Shown in pieces: positions 8,289-18,142 of a stretch of DNA of 64,000 bases. The DNA is taken from positions 1-64,000 of the forward strand of contig JAHLLI010000010.1 in NCBI GenBank assembly GCA_020444245.1, written 5' to 3'. The translations under genes and the position numbers were made by a program. The first letter of the stretch is position 1. Each line of letters begins with the position of its first letter. Source of the stretch: Actinomycetales bacterium. GTDB taxonomy: Bacteria; Actinomycetota; Actinomycetes; Actinomycetales; Cellulomonadaceae. The notes beneath the pieces are model-generated. The model saw only the letters and a program-made list of their open reading frames with translations, was not told the DNA's origin and did no database searches.

Positions 8289-8767
8289 TCGCGCCCCCCG
8301 ACGTCGCCGGTCTCGTCGTGCACCTCGGCGGCGGCCTCGTCCAGGGACTCCGGCTCGGTGCCGACGTCGGCGTCGGTGTAGGCGGCCCGGTCCAGCGCCG
8401 CGCGGCGGGCGACCCGGCGGTCCTCGAGGTCGTCCTGCACCTCGTCGTGCCCGTTGAGCTGCCAGGACCGGTAGGCCATGGCCAGCAGGAACGCCGTGAC
8501 GCCCAGCGTGATGACGATCGCGGTGAGCACCATCGCCTGCGGCAGCGGGTCGGACATCCGCTCGGGGTCGGTCATGCCGACGATCGGCGGCCCACCGGCA
8601 GCGCCGCCGGCGACCAGCAGCAGGAGGTTGACCCCGTTGCCGGTGAGGATCAGGCCGATGATCACGCGGGTGAGGCTGCGCTCGAGCAGCAGGTACACGC
8701 CGACCGCGATGAGCGCGGCGACGACGATCACCAGGGTCACGCTGGGGGCGGTCACGGGCGGGCTCAT
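8285..8767 (-). CDS. mnhC: Mrp/Mnh antiporter subunit C
   Basis: A 160-residue NuoK-like subunit with three membrane segments (residues about 8-110; ITLGVTAFLLAMAYRSW is the typical third helix) and a charged cytoplasmic tail of about 50 residues. ATGA overlaps on both sides place it between mnhA and mnhD in one operon. Confidence 0.93.
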   Translation of the reverse strand: MSPPVTAPSVTLVIVVAALIAVGVYLLLERSLTRVIIGLILTGNGVNLLLLVAGGAAGGPPIVGMTDPERMSDPLPQAMVLTAIVITLGVTAFLLAMAYRSWQLNGHDEVQDDLEDRRVARRAALDRAAYTDADVGTEPESLDEAAAEVHDETGDVGGRE

Positions 8768-11766
8768 CGCAGCGCCCCCGTCGCCTCGTCCGCGGGCCGG
8801 TCGGGTCCGCCGTCGTCGGACTCGATCTCGATGTGCCGGTCGATCTCCGCGCCGAGGCTGCGCAGCACGTCGAGCACCAGGCCGACGACCACGCCGAACA
8901 CCCCGATGTCGAAGAACAGCGAGGTGACCAGCTTGACGTGCCCCAGCACCGGCAGGTCGAACTGGAGGATCGTCGACTCGAGCACGGACTGGCCGAACAG
9001 CAGCGCGACCAGCCCCACACCGGCGGACAGGAACAGCCCCGAGCCCAGCAGCAGGCCGGGGTGCACCGGCGCGGCGTCACCCAGCTCGTAGCGCCCGCCG
9101 GCCAGGTAGCGCACTGCGAGCGCGATGCCCACGACCAACCCCGCGACGAACCCGCCGCCGGGCGAGTTGTGCCCGGCGAACAGCAGGAACACCGCGACCA
9201 CGACCATGGTGTGGAACAGCAGCCGGGTGGCGATCTCCATGATCACGCTGCGCCGCTGGGGGTCGAGCGTGGAGCTGCCGGACAGCCAGTCGCTGTGCAG
9301 TCGGGCCGGCCCGCCGGCCTCCACCGAGGCCTCCCACCTGGCCCTGGCCTTGGCGCGCAGCGGCGCCATGACGTCGGTGTCCTCGCGCCACACGGCGCGC
9401 TCGGCGGGGGCCCTGGCACCGGTGCGGTCCAGCTCGGCGCCGCGACGGCGCAGGAAGATCAACGACGCCACGCCGGTCGCCGCGACGAGCAGCACCGAGA
9501 TCTCGCCCATGGTGTCCCACGCGCGGATGTCGACGAGTGTCACGTTCACGACGTTCTTGCCGCCGCCGAACTCGTACGCCTCGTCCGGGAAGTCCACCGA
9601 GACCGGGGCCGCCGTCCTGGCCAGCGGCATCACGAGTGCCATGCCTGCGACGGTCACGCCCACGGCCACCCCGACCACCATCCGCACCCAGCGGCTGGCG
9701 GCGAGCGGACGCACCGAGAAGTACGGCGGCAGGCGCCGCAGCACCAGCACGAACACCACCAGCGTGATGGTCTCGACGAGCACCTGGGTGAGGCCGAGGT
9801 CGGGCGCCCCGTGCACCAGGAACAGCGTCGCGACGCCGAACCCGCTGACCCCGGCCAGCAGCACCGCCTTGAGCCGGCGTCTGGAGCGGGCGGCGAGGAT
9901 CGCCGCGACCACGGCCAGGGCGCCGGCGACGGCCTGGACGGGGGAGTCCCACAGCCGCAGGTCGGCGAGGCCCGGCAGCCGGGTCCCGCGCAGCAGGGTC
10001 CAGTCCACCGCGAGCACCATGACGACCATCACCGTGCCGAGGTACAGCGGCAGCGACCCGCGCTGGGTGGCACCAGTGACGTCCGCGGCGAGCCCGTCGA
10101 GCCGGCGCATCGAACGCCGGTAGACCAGGTCCACGTCCAGCGGCCACGGCCGGCGCGCCTGCCAGGCCTCGACAGCGGACCGCTGCCAGAACAGCAGCGC
10201 GCCGCCGGCGAGGATCCCCACCGTGAACAGCGCCCCGGTGACACCTGCCCAGAGCACCAGGTGGCCGGGCTCGCCGGGCACCTGGTCCGCGTAGGGGCTC
10301 AGCAGGTGCTCGCCGAGCCCGGGGTCCAGCCCGGTGACCAGACCGAGCGCGGCGAGCACCAGCGCCGGGCCGACCAGCAGCACCGACGGCCGGTGCTGCA
10401 CGTCGGCGACGGGGGCGTCGGCCCCGACCACCGGGCCGACGCCCGGGGCGGAGTCCTCGCCGGGCAGCACGCGCTTGGCGGCGAAGGCCCCCCACCAGAA
10501 CCGCAGGCCGTAGGCCACGGTGAGCACCGAGCCCACCACGAGCGCCGCCAGCACCGCCCGGCCCGACCACGACGCGTCGTGGCGCAGCGCCTCGATGGCG
10601 GCCTCCTTGCCCACATACCCGGCGAACGGCGGCACGCCGACCATCGACGCGGTGGCCAGACCCGCGGCCAGGGCGGTCATCGGCAGGGCGCGGCCGACCC
10701 CGTTCAGCCGGCGCAGGTCGCGGGTCCCGGTCGCGGCGTCGACCACACCGACGGACAGGAACAGCGCGGACTTGAACATCGCGTGCGCGCCGAGCATCGC
10801 CGCCCCGGCCAGCGCCGCCTCCCGCGTGCCGTACCCGACGAGCATCACGAGCAGGCCCAGCTGGCTCACGGTGCCGAACGCGAGCACGAGCTTGAGGTCG
10901 TACTGCCTCAGCGCGCGGTAGCCACCGACCAGCAGCGTCCCGGCGCCGAGCGACAGGACGGTCACCTGCCACACCGCGAGGTCGGCGAACGCCGGGGCGA
11001 ACCGCGCCACCAGGTAGACACCGGCCTTGACCATCGCCGCCGCGTGCAGGTACGCGGACACCGGCGTCGGCGCGGCCATCGCGGCCGGCAGCCAGAAGTG
11101 GAACGGGACCAGCGCGGACTTGGTCACCGCGCCGACCAGCAGCAGGCCGACCGCGACCACCACAGCGGTGCCCGACGGCGGCGAGGCGACGATCTGCGAG
11201 ATCCGGTACGTGCCCGCCGCGTTGCCGAGCAGCACGATCCCGACGAGCATCGCCAGGCCGCCCGAGGTGGTGACGATGATCGCCTGCATCGCCGCGCGCC
11301 GGGACGTCTTGCGGTCCGCGTAGTGCCCGATGAGCAGGTACGACGTGACCGTCGTCAGCTCCCAGAACACGTAGAGCAGCAGCAGGTTGTCAGTGGTGAC
11401 CAGGCCCAGCATCGACCCGGCGAACGCGGTCAGGGTGCCCGCGAACCGCCCGAGGCCGGTCGCGTCGGCCTTGAAGTAGACCGAGGAGTAGACCATCACC
11501 GCGGCGCCGACCCCGCCGACCAGCACGACCATCAGCCAGGACAGCGTGTCGACCCGCAGATCGATCGCCATGCCCAGGTGCGGGACCCACTCGGTGTGCG
11601 ACGTCGGGATGTCGCCCGCGGCGATCGAGCCGGCGTGCGCCAGGGCCCACACCAGCGCCGAGCCGGGGACCAGGGCGAGCAGCCAGAACGCGCGCCGCCC
11701 GGCCACACGCACCATGACGGGCGCGGCGAGGGCCGCGACGAGGTGCAGGCCGAGCAGCAGCAACAA
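8764..11766 (-). CDS. mnhA: Mrp/Mnh antiporter subunit A fused to subunit B
   Basis: A 1,000-residue protein with, in order, a NuoL-like antiporter domain, a DUF4040-type region, and a C-terminal MnhB domain (FHTMVVVAVFLLFAGHNSPGGG begins it). It forms the large ion channel of the antiporter. There is no separate mnhB, as the fusion replaces it. The TTG start at 11766 is chosen because the first membrane helix (LLLLLGLHLVAALAAP) begins there and GGACGGAG precedes it. No ATG fits. The stop overlaps mnhC by 4 bp. First gene of the operon, divergent from the Fe-S protein gene across 129 bp. Confidence 0.9.
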   Translation of the reverse strand: MLLLLGLHLVAALAAPVMVRVAGRRAFWLLALVPGSALVWALAHAGSIAAGDIPTSHTEWVPHLGMAIDLRVDTLSWLMVVLVGGVGAAVMVYSSVYFKADATGLGRFAGTLTAFAGSMLGLVTTDNLLLLYVFWELTTVTSYLLIGHYADRKTSRRAAMQAIIVTTSGGLAMLVGIVLLGNAAGTYRISQIVASPPSGTAVVVAVGLLLVGAVTKSALVPFHFWLPAAMAAPTPVSAYLHAAAMVKAGVYLVARFAPAFADLAVWQVTVLSLGAGTLLVGGYRALRQYDLKLVLAFGTVSQLGLLVMLVGYGTREAALAGAAMLGAHAMFKSALFLSVGVVDAATGTRDLRRLNGVGRALPMTALAAGLATASMVGVPPFAGYVGKEAAIEALRHDASWSGRAVLAALVVGSVLTVAYGLRFWWGAFAAKRVLPGEDSAPGVGPVVGADAPVADVQHRPSVLLVGPALVLAALGLVTGLDPGLGEHLLSPYADQVPGEPGHLVLWAGVTGALFTVGILAGGALLFWQRSAVEAWQARRPWPLDVDLVYRRSMRRLDGLAADVTGATQRGSLPLYLGTVMVVMVLAVDWTLLRGTRLPGLADLRLWDSPVQAVAGALAVVAAILAARSRRRLKAVLLAGVSGFGVATLFLVHGAPDLGLTQVLVETITLVVFVLVLRRLPPYFSVRPLAASRWVRMVVGVAVGVTVAGMALVMPLARTAAPVSVDFPDEAYEFGGGKNVVNVTLVDIRAWDTMGEISVLLVAATGVASLIFLRRRGAELDRTGARAPAERAVWREDTDVMAPLRAKARARWEASVEAGGPARLHSDWLSGSSTLDPQRRSVIMEIATRLLFHTMVVVAVFLLFAGHNSPGGGFVAGLVVGIALAVRYLAGGRYELGDAAPVHPGLLLGSGLFLSAGVGLVALLFGQSVLESTILQFDLPVLGHVKLVTSLFFDIGVFGVVVGLVLDVLRSLGAEIDRHIEIESDDGGPDRPADEATGALR

Positions 11767-11895
11767 CGTCCGCTCCGTCCGTCGAGGGGCGAGGGCGGGA
11801 AGTCGCCCCAGCCTACCCGGGCACCCTCCGCGCCGTCCCTCCCGTCGACGTCCCGCCTCCGCGGGCGCGGTGGGGGCAGCGGCTAGCGTGGGCGC

Positions 11896-14256
11896 GTGTC
11901 CGGACTCCAGGTGGTCGCGCTCGTGCTCGCGGTGGGTGCGACGGCGGTCGGCCTCCTCATGTTCGGCCGGGGCGCGGCGGCGATCGTCCGGATGGTGCGC
12001 CGCGGCGGGCCCGCGCCGGACCGCACCCGTGGCCCCGGGCAGCGCACCTGGCGCGCGCTCAGCGAGATCCTGGGGCACGAGCGCTTCGCGCAACGGCCGG
12101 GGGTGCGCGCGGCGCACTGGGTGGTGATGCTCGGGTTCCCGCTGCTGTTCCTGACCCTGGTCACCGGGTACGGGCAGATCGTCGACCCGCGGTACGTGCT
12201 GCCGGTGGTCGGCACGTGGGCGCCGTACGGCTGGCTGGTCGACCTGTTCGCCTGGGGCGGTCTGGTGGGGATCGTGACGCTGATCGTCCAGCGCCAGCGC
12301 CACCACCCGCGACGGGGTGCGGCGGCGGTCGCGGACGAGTCGGCGGCACGCCGGGGCGCGGACGGGGCACTGCTCGGCCCGGAGGGCGCGCGGGCGTCGC
12401 GGTTCTTCGGCTCGAACGCCGGGCAGGCGTACCTGGTCGAGGGCGTCATCCTCGCCGTGGTGGTCGCCGTGATCGGCCTGCGCGCACTCGAGTACGCGCT
12501 GGGAGCGGGGCGTGGGCTGTGGTGGGTCGTGTTCTCCGGTACGAGCCCGCTCAGCGACCAGCCGCTCAACCTCCTGGGCGCGCCGTGGTGGGGCGCCACC
12601 ACCGGGCCGCTACCCGCCTTCGACGCCCACTACCCCCTCACCGCGTGGCTGGGATCGCTGCTCGTCCGGTTCCCGATCGGGGCCCTGGCCACCGCCGTCG
12701 TCGTGCTCGCGACCGTCAAGATCGTGGTGTCGATGGCGTGGATGGTCGCGGTGGGCCGGCGTCCGGCGATGGGCGTGGCCTGGCACCGGTTCGTGGCCGT
12801 GGTGAACGTGTGGGCCCGGCGGCGGCCGGAGGGCGGGCCGGCGCTCGGGGCCGCGGCCCCGCTGCGCGCGGCGGACGGCACGCCGCTGGACCTCACGACG
12901 CTCGACGATCTCCCGGAGGACCTCGCGCTGGGCGTCGGCAAGGTCGAGGACTTCACCTGGAAGGGCCTGCTGGACCTGGCGAGCTGCACCGAGTGCGGCC
13001 GCTGCACCGAGCAGTGCCCGGCGTGGAACACCGGCAAGCCGCTGTCGCCCAAGCTCGTCGTCACCGCGCTGCGCGACCACGCCTACGCGACGACGCCGTG
13101 GCTGGTGCCCGGCTCGAACCAGCCCACCGAGCCGACCGGCGGGACGTCCGGCACCGGCGTCGTGCCCGTGGTCCCCGGCGGAGGCGGCTCGCACGCCGAC
13201 GTCGACGTGCTCTCGCTGGTCGGCGACGTGGTCACGCCCGAGGCGCTGTGGGACTGCACGATGTGCGGCGCGTGCGTGCAGCAGTGCCCGGTGGACATCG
13301 AGCACGTCGACCACCTGCTCGACCTGCGCCGCAACCAGGTGCTGCTCGCCGGGGCGTTCCCCGCCGAGCTCGGCCAGATGTTCACCAAGCTCGAGCGGCG
13401 CGGCAACCCGTGGGGCATGCCCGGTCGCAAGCGGATGGCCTGGGCGGAGCCGCTGGACTTCCCGGTGCCGGTGATCGGCGAGGACGTCGAGGACGCGAGC
13501 GGCGTGGACTGCCTGTTCTGGGTGGGCTGCGCGGGCGCGTACGACGAGCGCGGCCAGCAGGTCGCGCGTGCGGTCGCCGAGCTGCTGCACACCGCGGGGG
13601 TGAGCTTCGCGGTGCTCGGCAACGCCGAGGGCTGCTCGGGCGACCCGGCTCGCCGGGCCGGCAACGAGGCGCTGTTCCAGGCCCTCGCGCACCAGACCAT
13701 CGAGACGTTCGACGCGGCGAAGGTGACCACGGTCGTCACCACGTGCGCGCACTGCTTCAACACGATCGCCCACGAGTACCCCGAGCTCGGCGGGACGTAC
13801 ACCGTGCTGCACCACACCGAGCTGCTCGAGACGCTCGTCGCCGAGGGTCGCCTGACGCCGGTCCACCGCTCGGACCAGCAGGTCACCTACCACGACCCGT
13901 GCTACCTGGGCCGGCACAACCAGGTGTACTCCCCGCCGCGGGCCCTGCTGGGTGCCGCCGGCGCGACGCTCACCGAGATGCCGCGGTCCGGCGAGCGGTC
14001 GTTCTGCTGCGGCGGCGGCGGCGCCCGCGTCTGGATGGAGGAGACCTCGGGTCGGCGGATCGCCGGCGACCGGGTCGACGAGGCCGCGGGGACGGGCGCC
14101 GACGTGGTCGCCACGGCCTGCCCGTTCTGCACCGTGATGCTCACCGACGCCGCCCGGTCCGCCGGGTCGGCGCCCGCGGTGCGCGACGTGGCCGAGGTGC
14201 TGCTGGACGCGGTGCGCCCCGGGGGCGCCGAGGCGCCAGGCGGCGGCCCCGGCTAG
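11896..14256 (+). CDS. Membrane-bound iron-sulfur oxidoreductase (HdrD/GlpC/FadF-like)
   Basis: A 786-residue protein. The N-terminal 300 residues have about five membrane helices. A ferredoxin-like pair of 4Fe-4S motifs follows (CTECGRCTEQCP and CTMCGACVQQCP), then two CCG domains with the Cys clusters ending in CYLGRHN and SFCCGGGG-RVWMEE. Such proteins pass electrons between a soluble donor, often electron-transfer flavoprotein from fatty-acid oxidation, and membrane quinone. The start is GTG 11896. It stands alone and its stop overlaps that of the convergent gene. The exact electron donor is not shown by the sequence. Confidence 0.85.
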   Translation: MSGLQVVALVLAVGATAVGLLMFGRGAAAIVRMVRRGGPAPDRTRGPGQRTWRALSEILGHERFAQRPGVRAAHWVVMLGFPLLFLTLVTGYGQIVDPRYVLPVVGTWAPYGWLVDLFAWGGLVGIVTLIVQRQRHHPRRGAAAVADESAARRGADGALLGPEGARASRFFGSNAGQAYLVEGVILAVVVAVIGLRALEYALGAGRGLWWVVFSGTSPLSDQPLNLLGAPWWGATTGPLPAFDAHYPLTAWLGSLLVRFPIGALATAVVVLATVKIVVSMAWMVAVGRRPAMGVAWHRFVAVVNVWARRRPEGGPALGAAAPLRAADGTPLDLTTLDDLPEDLALGVGKVEDFTWKGLLDLASCTECGRCTEQCPAWNTGKPLSPKLVVTALRDHAYATTPWLVPGSNQPTEPTGGTSGTGVVPVVPGGGGSHADVDVLSLVGDVVTPEALWDCTMCGACVQQCPVDIEHVDHLLDLRRNQVLLAGAFPAELGQMFTKLERRGNPWGMPGRKRMAWAEPLDFPVPVIGEDVEDASGVDCLFWVGCAGAYDERGQQVARAVAELLHTAGVSFAVLGNAEGCSGDPARRAGNEALFQALAHQTIETFDAAKVTTVVTTCAHCFNTIAHEYPELGGTYTVLHHTELLETLVAEGRLTPVHRSDQQVTYHDPCYLGRHNQVYSPPRALLGAAGATLTEMPRSGERSFCCGGGGARVWMEETSGRRIAGDRVDEAAGTGADVVATACPFCTVMLTDAARSAGSAPAVRDVAEVLLDAVRPGGAEAPGGGPG

Positions 14257-15281
14257 AGGTCGGCGGGGTCGACCACGAAGTCCATCATGTCGGTGACCTC
14301 GCCGCCGACGGCGCGGTGCAGCGCCCGGGCGACGGCGTTGACCAGCGGCGCCGTCCGGCCGCGTGCCACCCGGTGATCCGTGCCGGGCCGCTCGGCGCGC
14401 AGCTCCGACAGGTCGTCGGGGACCCAGCTGACCCGGTAGGCGATGACGCCCTGGCCGGCCCACGGCACGCCGGCGAGCACGGTCGGCACCTCGTCCGCAC
14501 CGCCCACCTCGACGGCGAGTGTGCCGTCGAGGTCCAGGTCGGCCAGCAGGCCGAACGCGCTGCGTGGCTCGGGGTCCAGGAGCACCTGGAGGTCGTGCTC
14601 CTCGGCGGCGGCGTGCAGCGCCGCACGCTCGGCCGGGTCCATGTCGTCCGTGCCGCGCACCGCGACGCGACCGATCCCCGGTGGCGGCCCGGCCCAGTCC
14701 CGGCCCAGGTCGAGGCGGGCCCGCGGGACCGCCTGGCGCACCACGGCCAGGCACGCCTCCGGGTCGAGCCAGATGTCGCTCCACACCGTGAGGTCCACGG
14801 CCGCCGCGGGGTCCGGGACGAGCACCGCCCCGCTCCCCGCGATCCACACGGCGCCGCCCAGCCGGCGCGCGGCGGCGACCAGCCAGGTGACGGACCGCAG
14901 CTCGTCGCGCACGGGGAGCCCTCTGGGGAAGGCGCGGGCCAGCCCGTCGCGGTCCGCCGTCCCTGGCCAGGCCTCGTCACCGCGCTCGTGCGGGGCGCGC
15001 AACAGGTACCCCTGCGAGCCGGCGGGCGGCACCCCGAGCCGGCCGCGCACCTCGCGCTCGATCCGGTACGGGCCCTTCAGCGTCGAGTGCCGCGACAGCC
15101 GGAGCAGGCCGAGGACGGTGCGCCGGCGGTTGCGCGGATCGGGCGCCTCGGGGGTCTGCTCCCAGCGCGCGGCCGCGAAACGGCTGGTGGCGAGCACCTC
15201 GAGCTCCTCGGGGAGCACGTCCTCGGGGAGCACGAGCAGGTGCGCCTCGGCGAGGTCGCCGAGTGCGAGCGGGACGGGCAT
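14253..15281 (-). CDS. Conserved hypothetical protein
   Basis: A 342-residue soluble protein starting at ATG 15281 (MPVPLALGDLAEAHLL), chosen over an upstream in-frame start whose extra residues look non-coding. It has alternating alpha/beta character, no membrane helix and no motif I recognise. The stop codon overlaps the convergent oxidoreductase gene by 4 bp. Composition matches the chromosome. Confidence 0.7.
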   Translation of the reverse strand: MPVPLALGDLAEAHLLVLPEDVLPEELEVLATSRFAAARWEQTPEAPDPRNRRRTVLGLLRLSRHSTLKGPYRIEREVRGRLGVPPAGSQGYLLRAPHERGDEAWPGTADRDGLARAFPRGLPVRDELRSVTWLVAAARRLGGAVWIAGSGAVLVPDPAAAVDLTVWSDIWLDPEACLAVVRQAVPRARLDLGRDWAGPPPGIGRVAVRGTDDMDPAERAALHAAAEEHDLQVLLDPEPRSAFGLLADLDLDGTLAVEVGGADEVPTVLAGVPWAGQGVIAYRVSWVPDDLSELRAERPGTDHRVARGRTAPLVNAVARALHRAVGGEVTDMMDFVVDPADL

Positions 15282-15393
15282 GGCCCGATCGTAGGTCGCG
15301 GTTGTTGCCGGGGCGCTACGCCTCAGCCGATCCACACGCGACCTGCACGACCGGCGCCGCGCCGGGTCCGCGAAGCGTCCCCGGGACCGCCGC

Positions 15394-16242
15394 TCACCGC
15401 CGGGTGTCCCGGGCCGGGGGCACCGACCTCGGGTCGAAGCCGTAGGGCAGCTCGAGCCGGTGGGCGGCCATCAGGTCCGCGTCGGCGAGCAGGTCGGCGG
15501 TCGGCCCGTCCGCCACGACCACCCCGTCGTCGAGCACCACGGCGCGCGGGCACAGCTGGAGCGCGAACGGCAGGTCGTGGGTCGCCACCAGCAGCGCGGC
15601 GTCCAGGCCGTCGAGGATCTCGCCCAGCTCGCGGCGCCCCGCGGGGTCGAGGTTCGACGTCGGCTCGTCGAGCACCAGGACGTCGGGGCGCATCGCGAGC
15701 ACGGTGGCGATCGCGACGCGACGGCGCTGGCCGAAGGAGAGGTGGTGCGGGACGCGTTCGGCGTGCTCGGCCATCCCGACGGCCGTCAGCGCCTCGGCGA
15801 CCCGGGCGTCGAGCTCGGCGCCGCGTAGGCCCAGGTTGGCCGGGCCGAACGCCACGTCGTCGCGCACGGTGGGGCTGAACAGCTGGTCGTCGGGGTCCTG
15901 GAACACCAGCTGCACGCGCCGACGCACCTCGCGCAGGGTGGTCGGGCCCACCTCGAGGCCGCCCACCCGGACGGTGCCCGCCGACGCCCGCAGGATGCCG
16001 TCCAGGTGCAGGGCGAGGGTGGTCTTGCCCGCGCCGTTGGGTCCCAGGAGTGCGACCCGCTCGCCGGGCTCGACGCGCAGGTCGACGCCGTGCAGGGCGC
16101 GGCGGCCGTCGGGGTAGGCGAACGTCAGGCCACGCACGTCGAGAGCGGCCGGGTCGGCCTCGGACGGGGTGGCCGGGTCGGCTCCAGACACGGCCGCAGC
16201 CTGCCACCCGACCGCCGGGCCCGTCGCCCCGGGCGCGCTCAC
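15394..16242 (-). CDS. cbiO: ECF transporter ATPase for nickel or cobalt
   Basis: A 282-residue ATP-binding subunit: Walker A GPNGAGKTT, the Q-loop FQDPDDQLFSPTV that is typical of CbiO/EcfA, signature LSFGQRRRVAIA in place of LSGGQ, and Walker B VLVLDEPTSNLDP. GTG 16242 overlaps the cbiQ stop by 4 bp. It powers metal uptake with CbiQ and CbiM encoded just upstream. The Nur-like box before cbiM makes nickel at least as likely as cobalt. Confidence 0.9.
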   Translation of the reverse strand: MSAPGATGPAVGWQAAAVSGADPATPSEADPAALDVRGLTFAYPDGRRALHGVDLRVEPGERVALLGPNGAGKTTLALHLDGILRASAGTVRVGGLEVGPTTLREVRRRVQLVFQDPDDQLFSPTVRDDVAFGPANLGLRGAELDARVAEALTAVGMAEHAERVPHHLSFGQRRRVAIATVLAMRPDVLVLDEPTSNLDPAGRRELGEILDGLDAALLVATHDLPFALQLCPRAVVLDDGVVVADGPTADLLADADLMAAHRLELPYGFDPRSVPPARDTRR

Positions 16243-17006
16243 GGCAGCCGCCCGGCGACCGCGGCGGCCACCAGCACGGCGAGTGCCGCGGCGGGGAGGC
16301 TGAGCGCGACGGCCCACTGACCCACCGTCGCACCGCCGTCGGCGAACGCGGGCATCCGGCCGGTGTACCCGCGCGCCAGCATCGCCTGCTGGACGCGCTC
16401 GCCGCGCTCGTAGGTCCGGACGAACCGCGTCCCGACACCGCCGGCCACCGCCGCGAGCCGGTCCCGCGGCCCACCGCCGCCGCGGGCCTCGCGGGCCAGG
16501 CGCGTGCGATGCAGCTCCTCGGCGATCACCACGACGTACCGGAGCATGAAGGACAGGATCGCGACGAGCACCACCGGCAGCCGCAGCCGCTCGAGGCCGG
16601 CCAGCAACGCCCTGGCCTCGGTGGTCGCGGCGAGCACCACAGCGGCGAGCACGCCGACGGTCGCCTTGACCAGCAGGGTCGCCCCGCCGAGCAGCCCGGC
16701 CTGGGAGACCGTGACCGGGCCGAGCTGCGTCGTCGGCCCGGTGGCGACGAACGGCATGAGCAGCGCGAACACCACGAACGGCGCCTCGACGGCCATCCGG
16801 CGCAGCACGAGCCCGGCCGGCAGGCGCGCGAGGCCGGCCACCAGCACCACCGACGCGGCTTGCACGCCCAGCACCGCCCACGCCCCGGCAGGCGTCAGCA
16901 CCACGGCCAGCACCACGAGCACCACGGCGACGACCTTGGTCTGCGCCGGCAGCCGGTGGACCGGGCTGTCGGCCACCACCAGCAGGCCGTCGACGGGGTG
17001 CGGCAC
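16239..17006 (-). CDS. cbiQ: ECF transporter transmembrane subunit for nickel or cobalt
   Basis: A 255-residue membrane protein with about five or six helices. Coupling motifs of the family are visible (ARG-GGGPRDRL and the YERGERVQQAMLARGYTG region, which contains the second Ala-Arg-Gly). It links CbiO to the metal-binding CbiM. It starts 6 bp after cbiM and overlaps cbiO by 4 bp. Confidence 0.9.
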   Translation of the reverse strand: MPHPVDGLLVVADSPVHRLPAQTKVVAVVLVVLAVVLTPAGAWAVLGVQAASVVLVAGLARLPAGLVLRRMAVEAPFVVFALLMPFVATGPTTQLGPVTVSQAGLLGGATLLVKATVGVLAAVVLAATTEARALLAGLERLRLPVVLVAILSFMLRYVVVIAEELHRTRLAREARGGGGPRDRLAAVAGGVGTRFVRTYERGERVQQAMLARGYTGRMPAFADGGATVGQWAVALSLPAAALAVLVAAAVAGRLP

Positions 17007-17012
17007 GGCGCC

Positions 17013-18053
17013 TCAGTCCAGGGCGGCGGCCCGTGCCACGCGGGCACCGCGCAGCCGTCGGGCCACCAGGGCGAGCAGCAGTCCGAGCGCCACGGTCACC
17101 AGCGCGCCGACCACGCCGGCGATCGCGCCGGAGACCCACGGGTTGGCCAGGCCGCTGACCGCGTAGTCCGCGAGCGGGCTGCCTGCGACCGCCGAGTCGC
17201 GAGCGGCACCGACGAAGCCCATCGACTCGGCGACGTACTCCAGCCCGTCGGGGTTCGCGCTGGCCAGCAGGCTCACCGCACCGGCCACGACGAGCGTGGC
17301 GACCCCGCCGATCGCGAGCGTCCGGCGACCGAGACGAACCGGCTGCCGTGCGCCGGGGGCGGGCGAGTCGACGGCACCCTCGGCAGCGGCCTCGGGAGCG
17401 GCCGTCGGCAGGTGCCGGGCGAGGTGGACCAGGTCGGGCCGGGTGGCCATCACGGCGCCGAGCACCGCGGCGGTGATGAGCGCCTCGCCGATCCCGATGA
17501 CCAGGTGCCAGCCGACCATCGCGGTCGCGAGCCGTCCGAGTGGGATGTCGACGGTGCCGCCGATCGCGTACAGCGCGGTGAACGCCAGTGCGGCGGCGGG
17601 GACGGACACGAACGCGCCGATCGCCGCCGCAGGGACCACGCTGCGCGAGCGCGCCGGGAGCAGGCGCAGCACCAGGCGCGCCACCAGGTACCCGACCACC
17701 ACGCCGACGACGGCCATCGTGAGGACGTTGGTGCCCAGGGCCGTCAGCCCGCCGTCGGCGAACAGCAGCCCCTGGACCAGCAGGACCGCAGTGAGCACCA
17801 CCACCGCCGTCCACGGCCCGACGAGCGCGGCGGCCAGGGCGCCGCCCAGCAGGTGCCCGCTGGTGCCGGCGCCGACCGGGAAGTTGACCATCTGCGCGGC
17901 GAACACGAACGCGGCGGTCAGGCCGGGCAGCGCCGGGCCGGTCTCGGCGATCTCGCGTTCGGCGCGCCGCAGGGCGGTGCCGACCACGGCGACCGCGACC
18001 ACGCCGGTGGCGACGGAGGTGGGGACGTCCAGGAAACCGTCAGGTACGTGCAT
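17013..18053 (-). CDS. cbiM: Nickel/cobalt-binding ECF component CbiM with fused CbiN-like end
   Basis: A 346-residue membrane protein. ATG 18053 gives the diagnostic N-terminus MHVPDGFLD, whose His2 is a metal ligand in the family; the open frame continues upstream but without this mark. About seven helices form the CbiM core (residues 1-215). After a linker, a C-terminal pair of helices resembles CbiN, as in NikMN/CbiMN fusions. First gene of cbiMQO. A Nur-like box and hairpin lie within 70 bases upstream. Confidence 0.88.
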   Translation of the reverse strand: MHVPDGFLDVPTSVATGVVAVAVVGTALRRAEREIAETGPALPGLTAAFVFAAQMVNFPVGAGTSGHLLGGALAAALVGPWTAVVVLTAVLLVQGLLFADGGLTALGTNVLTMAVVGVVVGYLVARLVLRLLPARSRSVVPAAAIGAFVSVPAAALAFTALYAIGGTVDIPLGRLATAMVGWHLVIGIGEALITAAVLGAVMATRPDLVHLARHLPTAAPEAAAEGAVDSPAPGARQPVRLGRRTLAIGGVATLVVAGAVSLLASANPDGLEYVAESMGFVGAARDSAVAGSPLADYAVSGLANPWVSGAIAGVVGALVTVALGLLLALVARRLRGARVARAAALD

Positions 18054-18070
18054 GCGCCGATCATGCCGTC

Positions 18071-18087
18071 TTGCACATGACTTGCAA
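18071..18087 (-). promoter_or_regulatory. Nur-like operator upstream of cbiM
   Basis: TTGCAC-N5-TTGCAA matches the published Streptomyces Nur box pattern tTGCaa-N5-ttGCAA (nickel uptake regulator). It sits 18 bases before the cbiM start. A larger imperfect inverted repeat (arms 18075-18096 and 18100-18117, CACATGAC...CAAGAGGG) covers the same region. A Fur-family gene is encoded 1 kb away at 18988-19533. Confidence 0.55.
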
Positions 18088-18106
18088 GAGGGACCCAGGT
18101 CCCCTC

Positions 18107-18136
18107 TTGTCATGTGACCAAATAGTCACATATGCT
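18107..18136 (+). promoter_or_regulatory. Promoter with ArsR-type operator in its spacer
   Basis: -35 TTGTCA (18107-18112) and -10 TATGCT (18131-18136) are 18 bp apart. The spacer is almost wholly a perfect palindrome ATGTGAC-N6-GTCACAT (18112-18131). The GTG of the regulator follows the -10 by 6 bases with no ribosome binding site, so the transcript is probably leaderless and the regulator probably represses itself. Confidence 0.6.
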
Positions 18137-18142
18137 CGACGC

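Noticed and set aside
8833-11886. A 1,017-codon plus-strand frame across mnhA
   Set aside because: It is antisense to mnhA and rich in His, Gln, Arg and Gly, as expected for the mirror of a high-GC membrane-protein gene.
12216-15878. A 1,220-codon plus-strand frame
   Set aside because: It runs out of frame through three unrelated genes and has no protein-like composition.
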